Positions 1-5,480 of a DNA stretch of 5,480 bases are shown here, piece after piece. The position numbers were made by a program, and so were the translations under genes. Where the stretch lies: assembly GCA_902494625.1 (NCBI GenBank), contig CABUUB010000099.1, forward strand, positions 1-5,480, in the 5' to 3' direction. The DNA is from an uncultured Collinsella sp. GTDB lineage: Bacteria > Actinomycetota > Coriobacteriia > Coriobacteriales > Coriobacteriaceae. Numbering within the stretch: position 1 is the stretch's first letter; each line of letters starts with the position of its first letter. The notes beneath the pieces were generated by a model that saw nothing but the letters and a program-made list of their open reading frames with translations, had not been told where the DNA came from and searched no databases.

Positions 1-5
1 CGAGC

Positions 6-30
6 CGGAGAGCACTTAATGTGCTCTCCG
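6..30. repeat. Perfect 10-bp hairpin downstream of the UPF0210 gene
   Basis: Arms CGGAGAGCAC (6-15) and GTGCTCTCCG (21-30) flank a five-base AT-only loop. The stem lies 75 bases past the UPF0210 stop. Neither flank carries a T-run in the part visible, so it is not a standard intrinsic terminator; on the minus strand only five bases remain before the window edge. It could be a transcript-end structure or part of a larger element continuing off the window. Confidence 0.55.
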
Positions 31-104
31 TGCGAGTCAGGACTGTCCGAGCAGGCGACCTTATATATTTGCCCTCCCCGGAGCTCCTCGCCAGTCCCCC
101 TCAG
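31..104. other. Non-coding stretch with an AT-rich patch
   Basis: This follows the UPF0210 stop and I see no gene in it. It contains TTATATATTT (61-70), the most AT-rich run in an otherwise GC-rich area, which on the minus strand could serve as a -10 element for a gene lying off the window; no matching -35 is visible. A GGAGCTCC palindrome sits at 80-87. I recognise no known RNA family. Confidence 0.35.
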
Positions 105-1469
105 CTAGTTCTTGAGCGAGTTCAGCGGAGCCGGGAAGCGTCCACCGCGGTGGGCAAGCACGGTGCCGGCGTTGGGGTTAACCGGCATGATGGGCGCACG
201 GCCAAACAGGCCACCGTACTCGACGCAGTCGCCCACGCCCTTGCCGATGGCGGGAATCACGCGGACGGCCGTGGTCTTGTTGTTGATGACGCCGATGGCC
301 ATCTCGTCGGCGATGATGCCGGCGATGGTCTCGACCGGGGTGTCGCCGGGGATGGCGATCATGTCCAGGCCAACGGAGCACACGCAGGTCATGGCCTCGA
401 GCTTCTCGAGCGAAAGCGCACCGGCCTCGACGGCGGCGATCATGCCGGCATCCTCGGACACGGGGATAAAGGCGCCGGAGAGACCGCCCACGCTGGAGCT
501 GGCCATGACGCCGCCCTTCTTGACGGCATCGTTGAGCATGGCGAGCGCGCAGGTCGTGCCCGGGCCACCGCAGGTACCCACGCCGATGATCTCGAGGATG
601 CGCGCGACGGAGTCGCCGATGGCAGGCGTGGGAGCCAGCGACAGGTCGACAATGCCCTTCTCGACACCCAGGCGATGGGCGGCCTCGCGGCTCATGAGCT
701 CGCCGGCACGGGTGATCTTAAAGGCGGTCTGCTTAATCTTTTCGGCGACTTCCATCATCGATGCGGAATCGGGCAGCGTCTCCAGGGCTGCGGCCATAAC
801 GCCAGGGCCCGAGACGCCTACGTTGATGACGGCGTCGGCCTCGCCACCGCCGTGGACGGCGCCCGCCATAAACGGGGAGTCCTCGACCATATTGGCAAAG
901 CAGACAAACTTGGAAGCGCCGACGGAATCCTGGTCGGCCGTGAGCTTGGCGGCATCGATGATGGTCTGCGCGGCCATGAGCACGGCGTCCATGTTGATAC
1001 CGGCGCGCAGGCTGGCGACGTTGACGCTGGAGCAGACGCGGCTGGTGGTAGCGAGCGCCTGGGGGATGGACTGGATGACGCGGCGGTCGGCGTCGCCGAT
1101 GCCCTTCTGGACGAGTGCGGAGAAGCCGCCCAGGTAATCGATGCCGAGCGTCTCGGCCGCGCGGTCGAGGGCATGCGCGATGGGGGTGAGGTCCTCATCC
1201 TTGCAGCACGCGGCGATCTGCGCCACCGGGGTGACGGAAACGCGCTTGTTGACGATGGGGATACCGTACTCGCGCTCGAGGTTCTCGGCGGTCTCGACCA
1301 GATGCTCAGCCGTGTGCGTCACGTGGTCGTAGATCTTCGTGCACATGCGGTCGAGGTTCTCGTCGCCGCAACCCATGAGCGAAACACCCATGGTGATGGT
1401 CCTGATGTCGAGGTTCTGCTCCTCAACCATGCCGCGGGTTTCCGCGATTTCTGCGGGCGTGATCGCCAT
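105..1469 (-). CDS. UPF0210 / DUF711 (PFL-family) protein of unknown function
   Basis: This 454-residue protein belongs to the UPF0210 (DUF711) family, annotated 'PFL family protein' because of structural kinship to pyruvate formate-lyase-type folds; no reaction is established. Typical family segments are LDIRTITMGVSL (20-31), GVSGPGVM (218-225), a GTCGGPGTTCALAMLNDAVKKGG stretch (298-320), SVGGLSGAFIPVSED (326-340), CVCSVGLDMIAIPGDTP (362-378) and INNKTTAVRVIP (395-406). The length from the chosen ATG equals the usual family size; the start ten codons earlier would only add residues unlike the family. Conserved Cys residues (C300, C362, C364) and Gly-rich turns hint at an active site, but no function should be assigned. 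I see no signal peptide or membrane segment, so it is probably cytoplasmic. In many Firmicutes this gene follows a small ACT-domain gene; here the upstream neighbour is metH, across a 108-base gap with an inverted repeat, so co-transcription is uncertain. Confidence 0.93.
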   Translation of the reverse strand: MAITPAEIAETRGMVEEQNLDIRTITMGVSLMGCGDENLDRMCTKIYDHVTHTAEHLVETAENLEREYGIPIVNKRVSVTPVAQIAACCKDEDLTPIAHALDRAAETLGIDYLGGFSALVQKGIGDADRRVIQSIPQALATTSRVCSSVNVASLRAGINMDAVLMAAQTIIDAAKLTADQDSVGASKFVCFANMVEDSPFMAGAVHGGGEADAVINVGVSGPGVMAAALETLPDSASMMEVAEKIKQTAFKITRAGELMSREAAHRLGVEKGIVDLSLAPTPAIGDSVARILEIIGVGTCGGPGTTCALAMLNDAVKKGGVMASSSVGGLSGAFIPVSEDAGMIAAVEAGALSLEKLEAMTCVCSVGLDMIAIPGDTPVETIAGIIADEMAIGVINNKTTAVRVIPAIGKGVGDCVEYGGLFGRAPIMPVNPNAGTVLAHRGGRFPAPLNSLKN

Positions 1470-1476
1470 CCTTGCG

Positions 1477-1481
1477 CTCCT
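1477..1481 (-). promoter_or_regulatory. Ribosome binding site of the UPF0210 gene
   Basis: AGGAG on the minus strand, seven bases before the ATG at 1469-1467. It decides the start: an in-frame ATG further upstream at 1499 has no such sequence in front of it and would place this AGGAG inside the coding region. Confidence 0.75.
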
Positions 1482-1509
1482 ATCTGCCAAAACGAGCATA
1501 GTCTTATCT

Positions 1510-1515
1510 ATTCTA
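1510..1515 (-). promoter_or_regulatory. Possible -10 element for the UPF0210 gene
   Basis: TAGAAT on the minus strand matches five of six bases of TATAAT and sits about 40 bases before the UPF0210 start, directly at the edge of the inverted repeat. No good -35 box is seen at 16-18 bases upstream, though TTGGCA occurs closer, at 12 bases. This is a weak call resting mainly on position. Confidence 0.22.
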
Positions 1516-1552
1516 ACGTGCCGTACGTGCCAAGTGGCGCATGCGGCACGTT
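1515..1552. terminator. Inverted repeat between metH and the UPF0210 gene, possible weak or bidirectional terminator
   Basis: Perfect 9-base arms AACGTGCCG (1515-1523) and CGGCACGTT (1544-1552) enclose a second, imperfect stem (1527-1531 with 1536-1540) around a four-base loop, giving a long hairpin about 25 bases after the metH stop. On the minus strand the tract after the stem is TTAGAAT, a poor U-run. On the plus strand it is followed by TTTTGGTGTT, which is better, but no plus-strand gene ends here. It may end or attenuate the metF-metH transcript, or protect its 3' end. Termination itself is inferred. Confidence 0.5.
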
Positions 1553-1577
1553 TTGGTGTTCGGTTGTTTCCGTTGTG

Positions 1578-4136
1578 TTACTGCCCAAAGACCTCTTCGG
1601 CGATACGAGCGCTCTCGGCGGCGTCCTTGGCGTAGTAGTCCGCGCCAATCTGCTTGGCGTATTCGGGGGTGAGTACGGCGCCGCCTACGATGATCTTGAC
1701 GCCCGGCACCTCGGCATGAAGCAGCTTGATGGTCTCCTCCATGGCGACGACCGTGGTAGTCATAAGCGCCGAGAGGCCGACGAGCTTGATGTCACGCTCC
1801 TTGACGGTCTTGAGTACCTCCTGCGGATCGACGTCGCGGCCCAGGTCAAAGACGGTGTAGCCGTAGTTGTCGAGCAGCATTTTGACGATGTTCTTGCCAA
1901 TATCGTGGATGTCGCCCTTGACGGTGGCCACGCAGATCTTGCCCTTGTCGGCAATCTCGCCGGCGGGCATCAGGCGCTTGATGGTGTCGAAGCCCACGCG
2001 TGCGGCTTCGGCCGAGGCCATGAGCTGCGGCAAGAAGAACTTACCCTGGTCAAAGAGGACTCCGACCTCATCGAGGGCGGGGATAAAGTGATTGTTGATG
2101 AGGTCCATGGCGTCGTGGTCTGCCAGCAGACGCTCGGTCTCGGCAGCGATCTCGCCTTTGCGGCCTGAGACGACCATGCGACGAATCGGGTCGTCGTTGC
2201 CGTCGGTGCCGGCGGTGCCCGCGGTAGGCGCGGCATCACTCGATGCGGCCTGAGCCGCTGCCGGGTTGGCGGCGATCTTATACGGATCGGTCCAGCCGGC
2301 GTAGCGCTCGATGTATCCGGTCGAGCCCTCGTCCTCAACGCTCAGGACGCGATAGCTGTAGACGGTATCCATAAAACGCTTGGAACCCGGGTTCATGATG
2401 GGGGCATCCAGACCTGCACCAAAGGCGGCGGCCAAAAAGACCGAGCCCAGCAGCGGCCGCGCGGGCAGGCCAAAGCTGATGTTCGATACGCCGAGTGCGC
2501 ACTTGACGCCCAGGCGCTCCTTGCACAGAGACATGGCACGTAGAATCTGCTCAGCCTGGCGCTGGTTGGTCGAGGCGGTCATGACCAGGCAGTCGATGAG
2601 GATGCGGTCCGGGCCGATGCCGTAACGGGCGGCCTCGGCCACGATGCGCTCGGCGATGGCGAAGCGGGCCTCGGCGGTATCGGGGATGCCGCCCTCGTCG
2701 AGCGTAAGGCCGACGACGTTGGTGCCGTAGTGGGCCACCAGCGGAAAGATCTCATCCATGATCTGTTGTTTGCCATTGATCGAGTTGATGACGGGCTTGC
2801 CGGCGTAGCGGCGCACGGCGGCCTCGACGGCTGCGGGGTCGGTGGAGTCGATCTGCAGCGGCAGCAGCGTGGAGCCCTGGAGCTGCTCGGTGGCCTGCTG
2901 GATGACCTTGACCTCGTCGATCTCGGGCAGGCCCACGTTGACGTCCAGGATGTCGGCGCCCTGCTCCTGCTGGCTGATGCCCTGACTCACGACGTAGTCC
3001 AGGTCGCCGTCGCGCAGGGCCTGCTGCAGGCGCTTTTTGCCGGTGGGGTTGATGCGCTCGCCGATGACGGCGATCTTGTGGCCGTCGCAGGGGAGGTCCA
3101 CCACGGTCTGGGCGCTCGTGACCGACATACTGGGCTTGCGGCGGCGCGGACTGGGCGTGTGGTTGTCGATAAGCGTGCGCAGGGCCGCCATATGCGCGGG
3201 CGTGGTGCCGCAGCAGCCGCCCACGACGCTCACACCGTCGGCGATCATGCCGGCGACGGCCTCGGCGTACTCGGGGGCTTGGATGTCAAAGACGGTATTG
3301 CCGTCGTCGTCCACGCGGGGCAGTCCCGCATTGGCCTGCACCATAACGGGCTTGTCGGTGACGGTGAGCATACGCGCGGCGAGTCCTCGGAGCTCGGCCG
3401 GGCCCTGGCTGCAGTTGATGCCCAGGACGTCGGCGCCGATGGCGTCGAGGGTGATGGCGGCGACCTCGGGGCTCGTGCCCAAGAAGGTGCGACCGTCTTC
3501 CTCAAAGGTCATGGTGGCAAAGACGGGCAGGTCGGAATTCTCGCGGCAGGCGAGGACGGCGGCCTTGATCTCGGCAAGGTCGGTCATGGTCTCGATAATA
3601 AAGAGGTCCACACCCGCATCGACGCCGGCGCGCACCTCCTCGGCAAAGAGGTCATAGGCCTCGTCGAAGCTGAGGGTACCCAAGGGGCGCAGCAGGGCGC
3701 CGATGGGGCCGATATCGCCGGCAACGTAGCGGGCGCCGGCCTCGCGGGCGCAGGTGACGGCCGCGGCAAAGACGTCTGCCACGGTGGCGGCGCCGTCGAG
3801 CTTGTGGGCGTTGGCGCCAAAGGTGTTGGCGGTGATCACGTCGCAGCCGGCCTCGACGTATTGGCGCTGAATGTCGGTAATGACCTGGGGCTCCTCAAAG
3901 TTGAGCAGCTCGGGCAGGGCGCCGGCCTTCATGCCGGACGCCTGCAGCATGGTGCCCATGCCGCCGTCAAACAGCAGGTGTCCCGTGCCCTCGATGGCGG
4001 CACGCAGGCGGTCATCCTTAATGCGAAGGTCGTCGATCGTGCGCGTCTTGTATGCAGCGCCATTACGGCGTGCGGCATCAACGGGTGCCGCCAGCGCGGC
4101 GCCGTCCAGATCATGAGTGATAAGCGGAGTAAACAT
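1578..4136 (-). CDS. metH: Cobalamin-dependent methionine synthase, core enzyme without activation domain
   Basis: This 852-residue enzyme transfers a methyl group from 5-methyl-THF through cobalamin to homocysteine, giving methionine. The homocysteine module (about 48-325) has DGGMGTML at 57-64 and the zinc ligands C242 (GINCS), C308 and C309 (GGCCG). The pterin module (about 352-615) starts with GERINPTGKK and includes DILDVNVG and PLQIDSTDP. A low-complexity linker (625-648) leads to the helical cap (about 650-735). The B12 Rossmann module follows, with the DIHDIG motif (742-747, H744 as the lower cobalt ligand), SAL at 789-791 and GG at 818-819. The protein ends directly after this module. 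E. coli MetH is 1227 residues because it carries a fused reactivation domain; here that function is next door upstream. Start chosen from the AGGAG six bases before the ATG. About 35 extra N-terminal residues precede the usual domain start. All key residues are present, so the enzyme should be active. Confidence 0.95.
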   Translation of the reverse strand: MFTPLITHDLDGAALAAPVDAARRNGAAYKTRTIDDLRIKDDRLRAAIEGTGHLLFDGGMGTMLQASGMKAGALPELLNFEEPQVITDIQRQYVEAGCDVITANTFGANAHKLDGAATVADVFAAAVTCAREAGARYVAGDIGPIGALLRPLGTLSFDEAYDLFAEEVRAGVDAGVDLFIIETMTDLAEIKAAVLACRENSDLPVFATMTFEEDGRTFLGTSPEVAAITLDAIGADVLGINCSQGPAELRGLAARMLTVTDKPVMVQANAGLPRVDDDGNTVFDIQAPEYAEAVAGMIADGVSVVGGCCGTTPAHMAALRTLIDNHTPSPRRRKPSMSVTSAQTVVDLPCDGHKIAVIGERINPTGKKRLQQALRDGDLDYVVSQGISQQEQGADILDVNVGLPEIDEVKVIQQATEQLQGSTLLPLQIDSTDPAAVEAAVRRYAGKPVINSINGKQQIMDEIFPLVAHYGTNVVGLTLDEGGIPDTAEARFAIAERIVAEAARYGIGPDRILIDCLVMTASTNQRQAEQILRAMSLCKERLGVKCALGVSNISFGLPARPLLGSVFLAAAFGAGLDAPIMNPGSKRFMDTVYSYRVLSVEDEGSTGYIERYAGWTDPYKIAANPAAAQAASSDAAPTAGTAGTDGNDDPIRRMVVSGRKGEIAAETERLLADHDAMDLINNHFIPALDEVGVLFDQGKFFLPQLMASAEAARVGFDTIKRLMPAGEIADKGKICVATVKGDIHDIGKNIVKMLLDNYGYTVFDLGRDVDPQEVLKTVKERDIKLVGLSALMTTTVVAMEETIKLLHAEVPGVKIIVGGAVLTPEYAKQIGADYYAKDAAESARIAEEVFGQ

Positions 4137-4142
4137 CGATGG

Positions 4143-4147
4143 CTCCT
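4143..4147 (-). promoter_or_regulatory. Ribosome binding site of metH
   Basis: AGGAG on the minus strand, six bases before the ATG at 4136-4134, fixes the metH start. It overlaps the TAG stop codon (4148-4146) of the reactivation gene, so the two genes are likely translated from one message with coupling. Confidence 0.8.
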
Positions 4148-4934
4148 AATGGCTGGAATAGCAGGTGGTGTGGGCGGCGCGGAAGCGGCAGTGCTCGCGC
4201 ATGCGGCAGATATTGCAGGTGGGGCGGCTCTGGGCGTCGTGGACTTCGCCGTCGAACAGACCAATCACAGCGGTCACGCTCTTGGTGGGCATGAGCAGGC
4301 TGGTGGGGGTGACGGTAAGTCCAATGAGGCGCGTGGCATTGAGTGCATCCACGATCGAGCGCTGGGCAGAGAGCGGGCAGTCGCCATAGCCGGGACTGAA
4401 GCGCCAGTTGCCGGCGAGCCCGTGTGCAGCGGCTGCAGCCTTGACCCGCTGGTCCATCTGCTCGACGGCGGCCTCCACATAGGCAGAGCATGCGGCGTCG
4501 AGCACGGCGCCCTCCAGGGGATGTTGGGCTCCCGTGGTGCGCAGGCGACGCTCGGCGTCCATGCCGAGGGTGCATGCCATGAGTGCGGCAAAGCGGGCGT
4601 CTTTGAGATGTCGATAGATATCGCGACCGCGCAGCTCAACGTTGGTGCCGACCAGACGAATGCAAGGTTCTCCCTGCTCGTCCACACCCGTGGCATCGAC
4701 GGCAAACACGCGGCGCACGCCACGGGGCTCAATGTCCAATTCCAGACGCTCGACCACAAGCTCAATACGCTGCGACAGCTCGGGCTCAATCTGTTGGCCG
4801 CCGTAGCCCAGATACCGCAGCATCTCGGCACGGTCGACACGGGGATGGTGCGCAGCATCGACACGGTAAAGCGCCGGCGACGCAAGGTCGGCCGGCACTT
4901 CGACAGCGGTTGTATCGATGTGCGGTTTTTCCAT
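4146..4934 (-). CDS. Stand-alone methionine synthase reactivation (activation-domain) protein
   Basis: This 262-residue cytoplasmic protein resembles the C-terminal activation domain of cobalamin-dependent methionine synthase, here as a separate gene. In the fused enzymes this domain binds S-adenosylmethionine and supports reductive remethylation of cob(II)alamin. Evidence is the RFSPGYGDCPL segment (residues 178-188), matching the RxxxGY SAM-binding signature, the following LIGL...MPTKSVTAVIGL block (203-226), and a YLGYGGQ segment near the N-terminus (41-47). The tail has four cysteines (C240, C243, C249, C258; CX2CX5CX8C), a Cys-rich ending I recall from stand-alone members. I chose the ATG at 4934 because it overlaps the metF TAA (TAATG), with GGAG at 4949-4946. 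The open frame runs 31 codons further upstream, but inside metF. Nine bases separate its TAG stop from the metH start, supporting joint function. Assignment to the family is firm; exact biochemistry of a free-standing form is inferred. Confidence 0.88.
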   Translation of the reverse strand: MEKPHIDTTAVEVPADLASPALYRVDAAHHPRVDRAEMLRYLGYGGQQIEPELSQRIELVVERLELDIEPRGVRRVFAVDATGVDEQGEPCIRLVGTNVELRGRDIYRHLKDARFAALMACTLGMDAERRLRTTGAQHPLEGAVLDAACSAYVEAAVEQMDQRVKAAAAAHGLAGNWRFSPGYGDCPLSAQRSIVDALNATRLIGLTVTPTSLLMPTKSVTAVIGLFDGEVHDAQSRPTCNICRMREHCRFRAAHTTCYSSH

Positions 4935-5480
4935 TACCCCAGGCGCTCCATAATGGTCGCGGCGATCGCAGGACGGTTCATAGTGTACAGGTGCAGGCCG
5001 TCGGCGCCGTGCTCCTTGAGGTCGCAAAGCTGGCGGGCTGCATAATCTACACCAGCTGCCTGCAGGCTCTCGGGGTCATTCTCGTACTTGGCGAGAATCT
5101 TGATGACGGGGGAGGGCAGCGACGCGCCGCACATAAAGACCATGCGGCTGATCTGTGACTTGCCCATAAACGGCATGATGCCCGCGGTAATGGGCACGGT
5201 GATGCCGGCCTTGTCGGCAAGCTCGCGAAAACGGTAGAAGCACTCGTTATCAAAGAAGAGCTGCGTCACAAAGAAGCTCGCGCCAGCGTCCTGTTTTTGC
5301 TTGAGGTGTTCGACCGAGAGGTTGAGATCCTCACAGGCAATGTGGCCCTCGGGGTAGGCTGCGGCGCCCACGCAAAAGCCGGCGTCGACGAGCTCGGGGA
5401 TGAGGTCGCGGGCGTAGGCGTAGTCCGAGGCGGGCTTGTCGTCCTCGGTCGCGCCGGCAGGGAGATCGCCACGCAGGGCC
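4934..5480 (-). CDS. metF: 5,10-methylenetetrahydrofolate reductase, 3' part (5' end outside window)
   Basis: This is the C-terminal 181 residues of a flavin-dependent methylenetetrahydrofolate reductase, which reduces 5,10-methylene-THF to 5-methyl-THF in the cytoplasm, the methyl donor for methionine synthase. The frame stays open to the window edge and begins with ALRGDLP, the family motif carrying the catalytic Asp next to FAD (Asp120 in E. coli MetF). It continues with AAYPEGH, TQLFFD (the conserved substrate-binding Gln), GIMPF and the C-terminal GLHLYTMNR signature. By comparison with E. coli MetF (about 296 residues), roughly the first 115 residues are missing, including the N-terminal catalytic Glu, which therefore cannot be checked. 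The end is intact at a TAA that shares one base with the next start codon. A GTG at 5371 could look like a start but lies inside the conserved barrel. The operon promoter and any leader regulation lie beyond the window. Confidence 0.95.
   Translation of the reverse strand, partial: ALRGDLPAGATEDDKPASDYAYARDLIPELVDAGFCVGAAAYPEGHIACEDLNLSVEHLKQKQDAGASFFVTQLFFDNECFYRFRELADKAGITVPITAGIMPFMGKSQISRMVFMCGASLPSPVIKILAKYENDPESLQAAGVDYAARQLCDLKEHGADGLHLYTMNRPAIAATIMERLG
4946..4949 (-). promoter_or_regulatory. Shine-Dalgarno candidate and TAATG coupling for the reactivation gene
   Basis: GGAG lies 11 bases ahead of the ATG at 4934-4932, within the last codons of metF. The spacing is longer than optimal, and a closer GGGG sits only two bases from the start. 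With the start and stop codons sharing a base, ribosomes finishing metF probably reinitiate here, so translation of the two genes is likely coupled. Confidence 0.5.

Noticed and set aside
31..60. Possible tRNA or other known small RNA end
   Set aside because: There is no cloverleaf, no T-loop GTTCGA-type sequence and no CCA end; the short GGACTGTCC palindrome is too small to support a call.
1470..1499. Ten extra N-terminal codons for the UPF0210 protein
   Set aside because: The upstream ATG lacks a ribosome binding site, whereas AGGAG stands seven bases before the ATG at 1469, which also gives the usual family length.
1470..1577. Cobalamin or SAM riboswitch in the gap after metH
   Set aside because: The gap is only 108 bases and mostly taken up by one inverted repeat; I see no B12-box or SAM-riboswitch-like core. 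A riboswitch for the operon, if any, would be upstream of metF, outside the window.
21..2168. A 715-codon open frame on the plus strand
   Set aside because: It lies antisense to the UPF0210 gene and the end of metH, crosses their intergenic gap, and its product is a Gly/Asp/His/Ala-rich string with no domain. It is a by-product of GC-rich codon use on the real strand.
4935..5027. Upstream extension of the reactivation protein into metF
   Set aside because: The frame is open, but this stretch is the conserved C-terminal end of metF in another frame, and the ATG overlapping the metF stop begins a plausible N-terminus.
2730..5045. A 771-codon open frame on the plus strand
   Set aside because: It runs antisense across metH, the reactivation gene and metF, all confidently identified. 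The translation is compositionally biased and resembles no protein.

Overview
All genes in this window lie on the minus strand. The DNA is GC-rich and tightly packed, with clear AGGAG-type ribosome binding sites. The gene set is a cobalamin-dependent methionine synthase lacking a fused reactivation domain, a separate reactivation-domain gene, metF, and a UPF0210/DUF711 protein. Together these suggest a high-GC anaerobe-type bacterium. An actinobacterium of the Coriobacteriia (Collinsella-like) is my best guess, but that is inference from composition and gene style and no marker gene proves it.

Reading in the direction of transcription, from high to low coordinates: (1) the 3' part of metF, 5,10-methylenetetrahydrofolate reductase, cut by the window edge (5480-4934); (2) a stand-alone methionine synthase reactivation-domain protein (4934-4146), whose ATG shares a base with the metF stop codon; (3) an 852-residue cobalamin-dependent methionine synthase core, metH (4136-1578), nine bases further on, with homocysteine, pterin and B12 modules; (4) a 108-base gap (1577-1470) holding a strong inverted repeat, then the UPF0210 protein gene (1469-105); (5) a 104-base non-coding tail (104-1) with a 10-bp perfect hairpin and an AT-rich patch.

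The first three genes form one functional unit. MetF makes 5-methyltetrahydrofolate, MetH passes that methyl group through cobalamin to homocysteine to give methionine, and the reactivation protein presumably supports SAM-dependent reductive methylation of MetH whose cobalamin has become oxidised. Spacing and overlaps imply one transcript with translational coupling. The UPF0210 gene has its own ribosome binding site behind the inverted repeat and is probably a separate, or at least partly insulated, unit with no known biochemical role.

I found no mobile element, CRISPR array, tRNA, rRNA or riboswitch. Two very long open frames on the plus strand are antisense shadows. I see no convincing undescribed system. 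The points most worth a second look are the split methionine synthase with its Cys-rich partner, the N-terminal extension of MetH, and the two intergenic hairpins.
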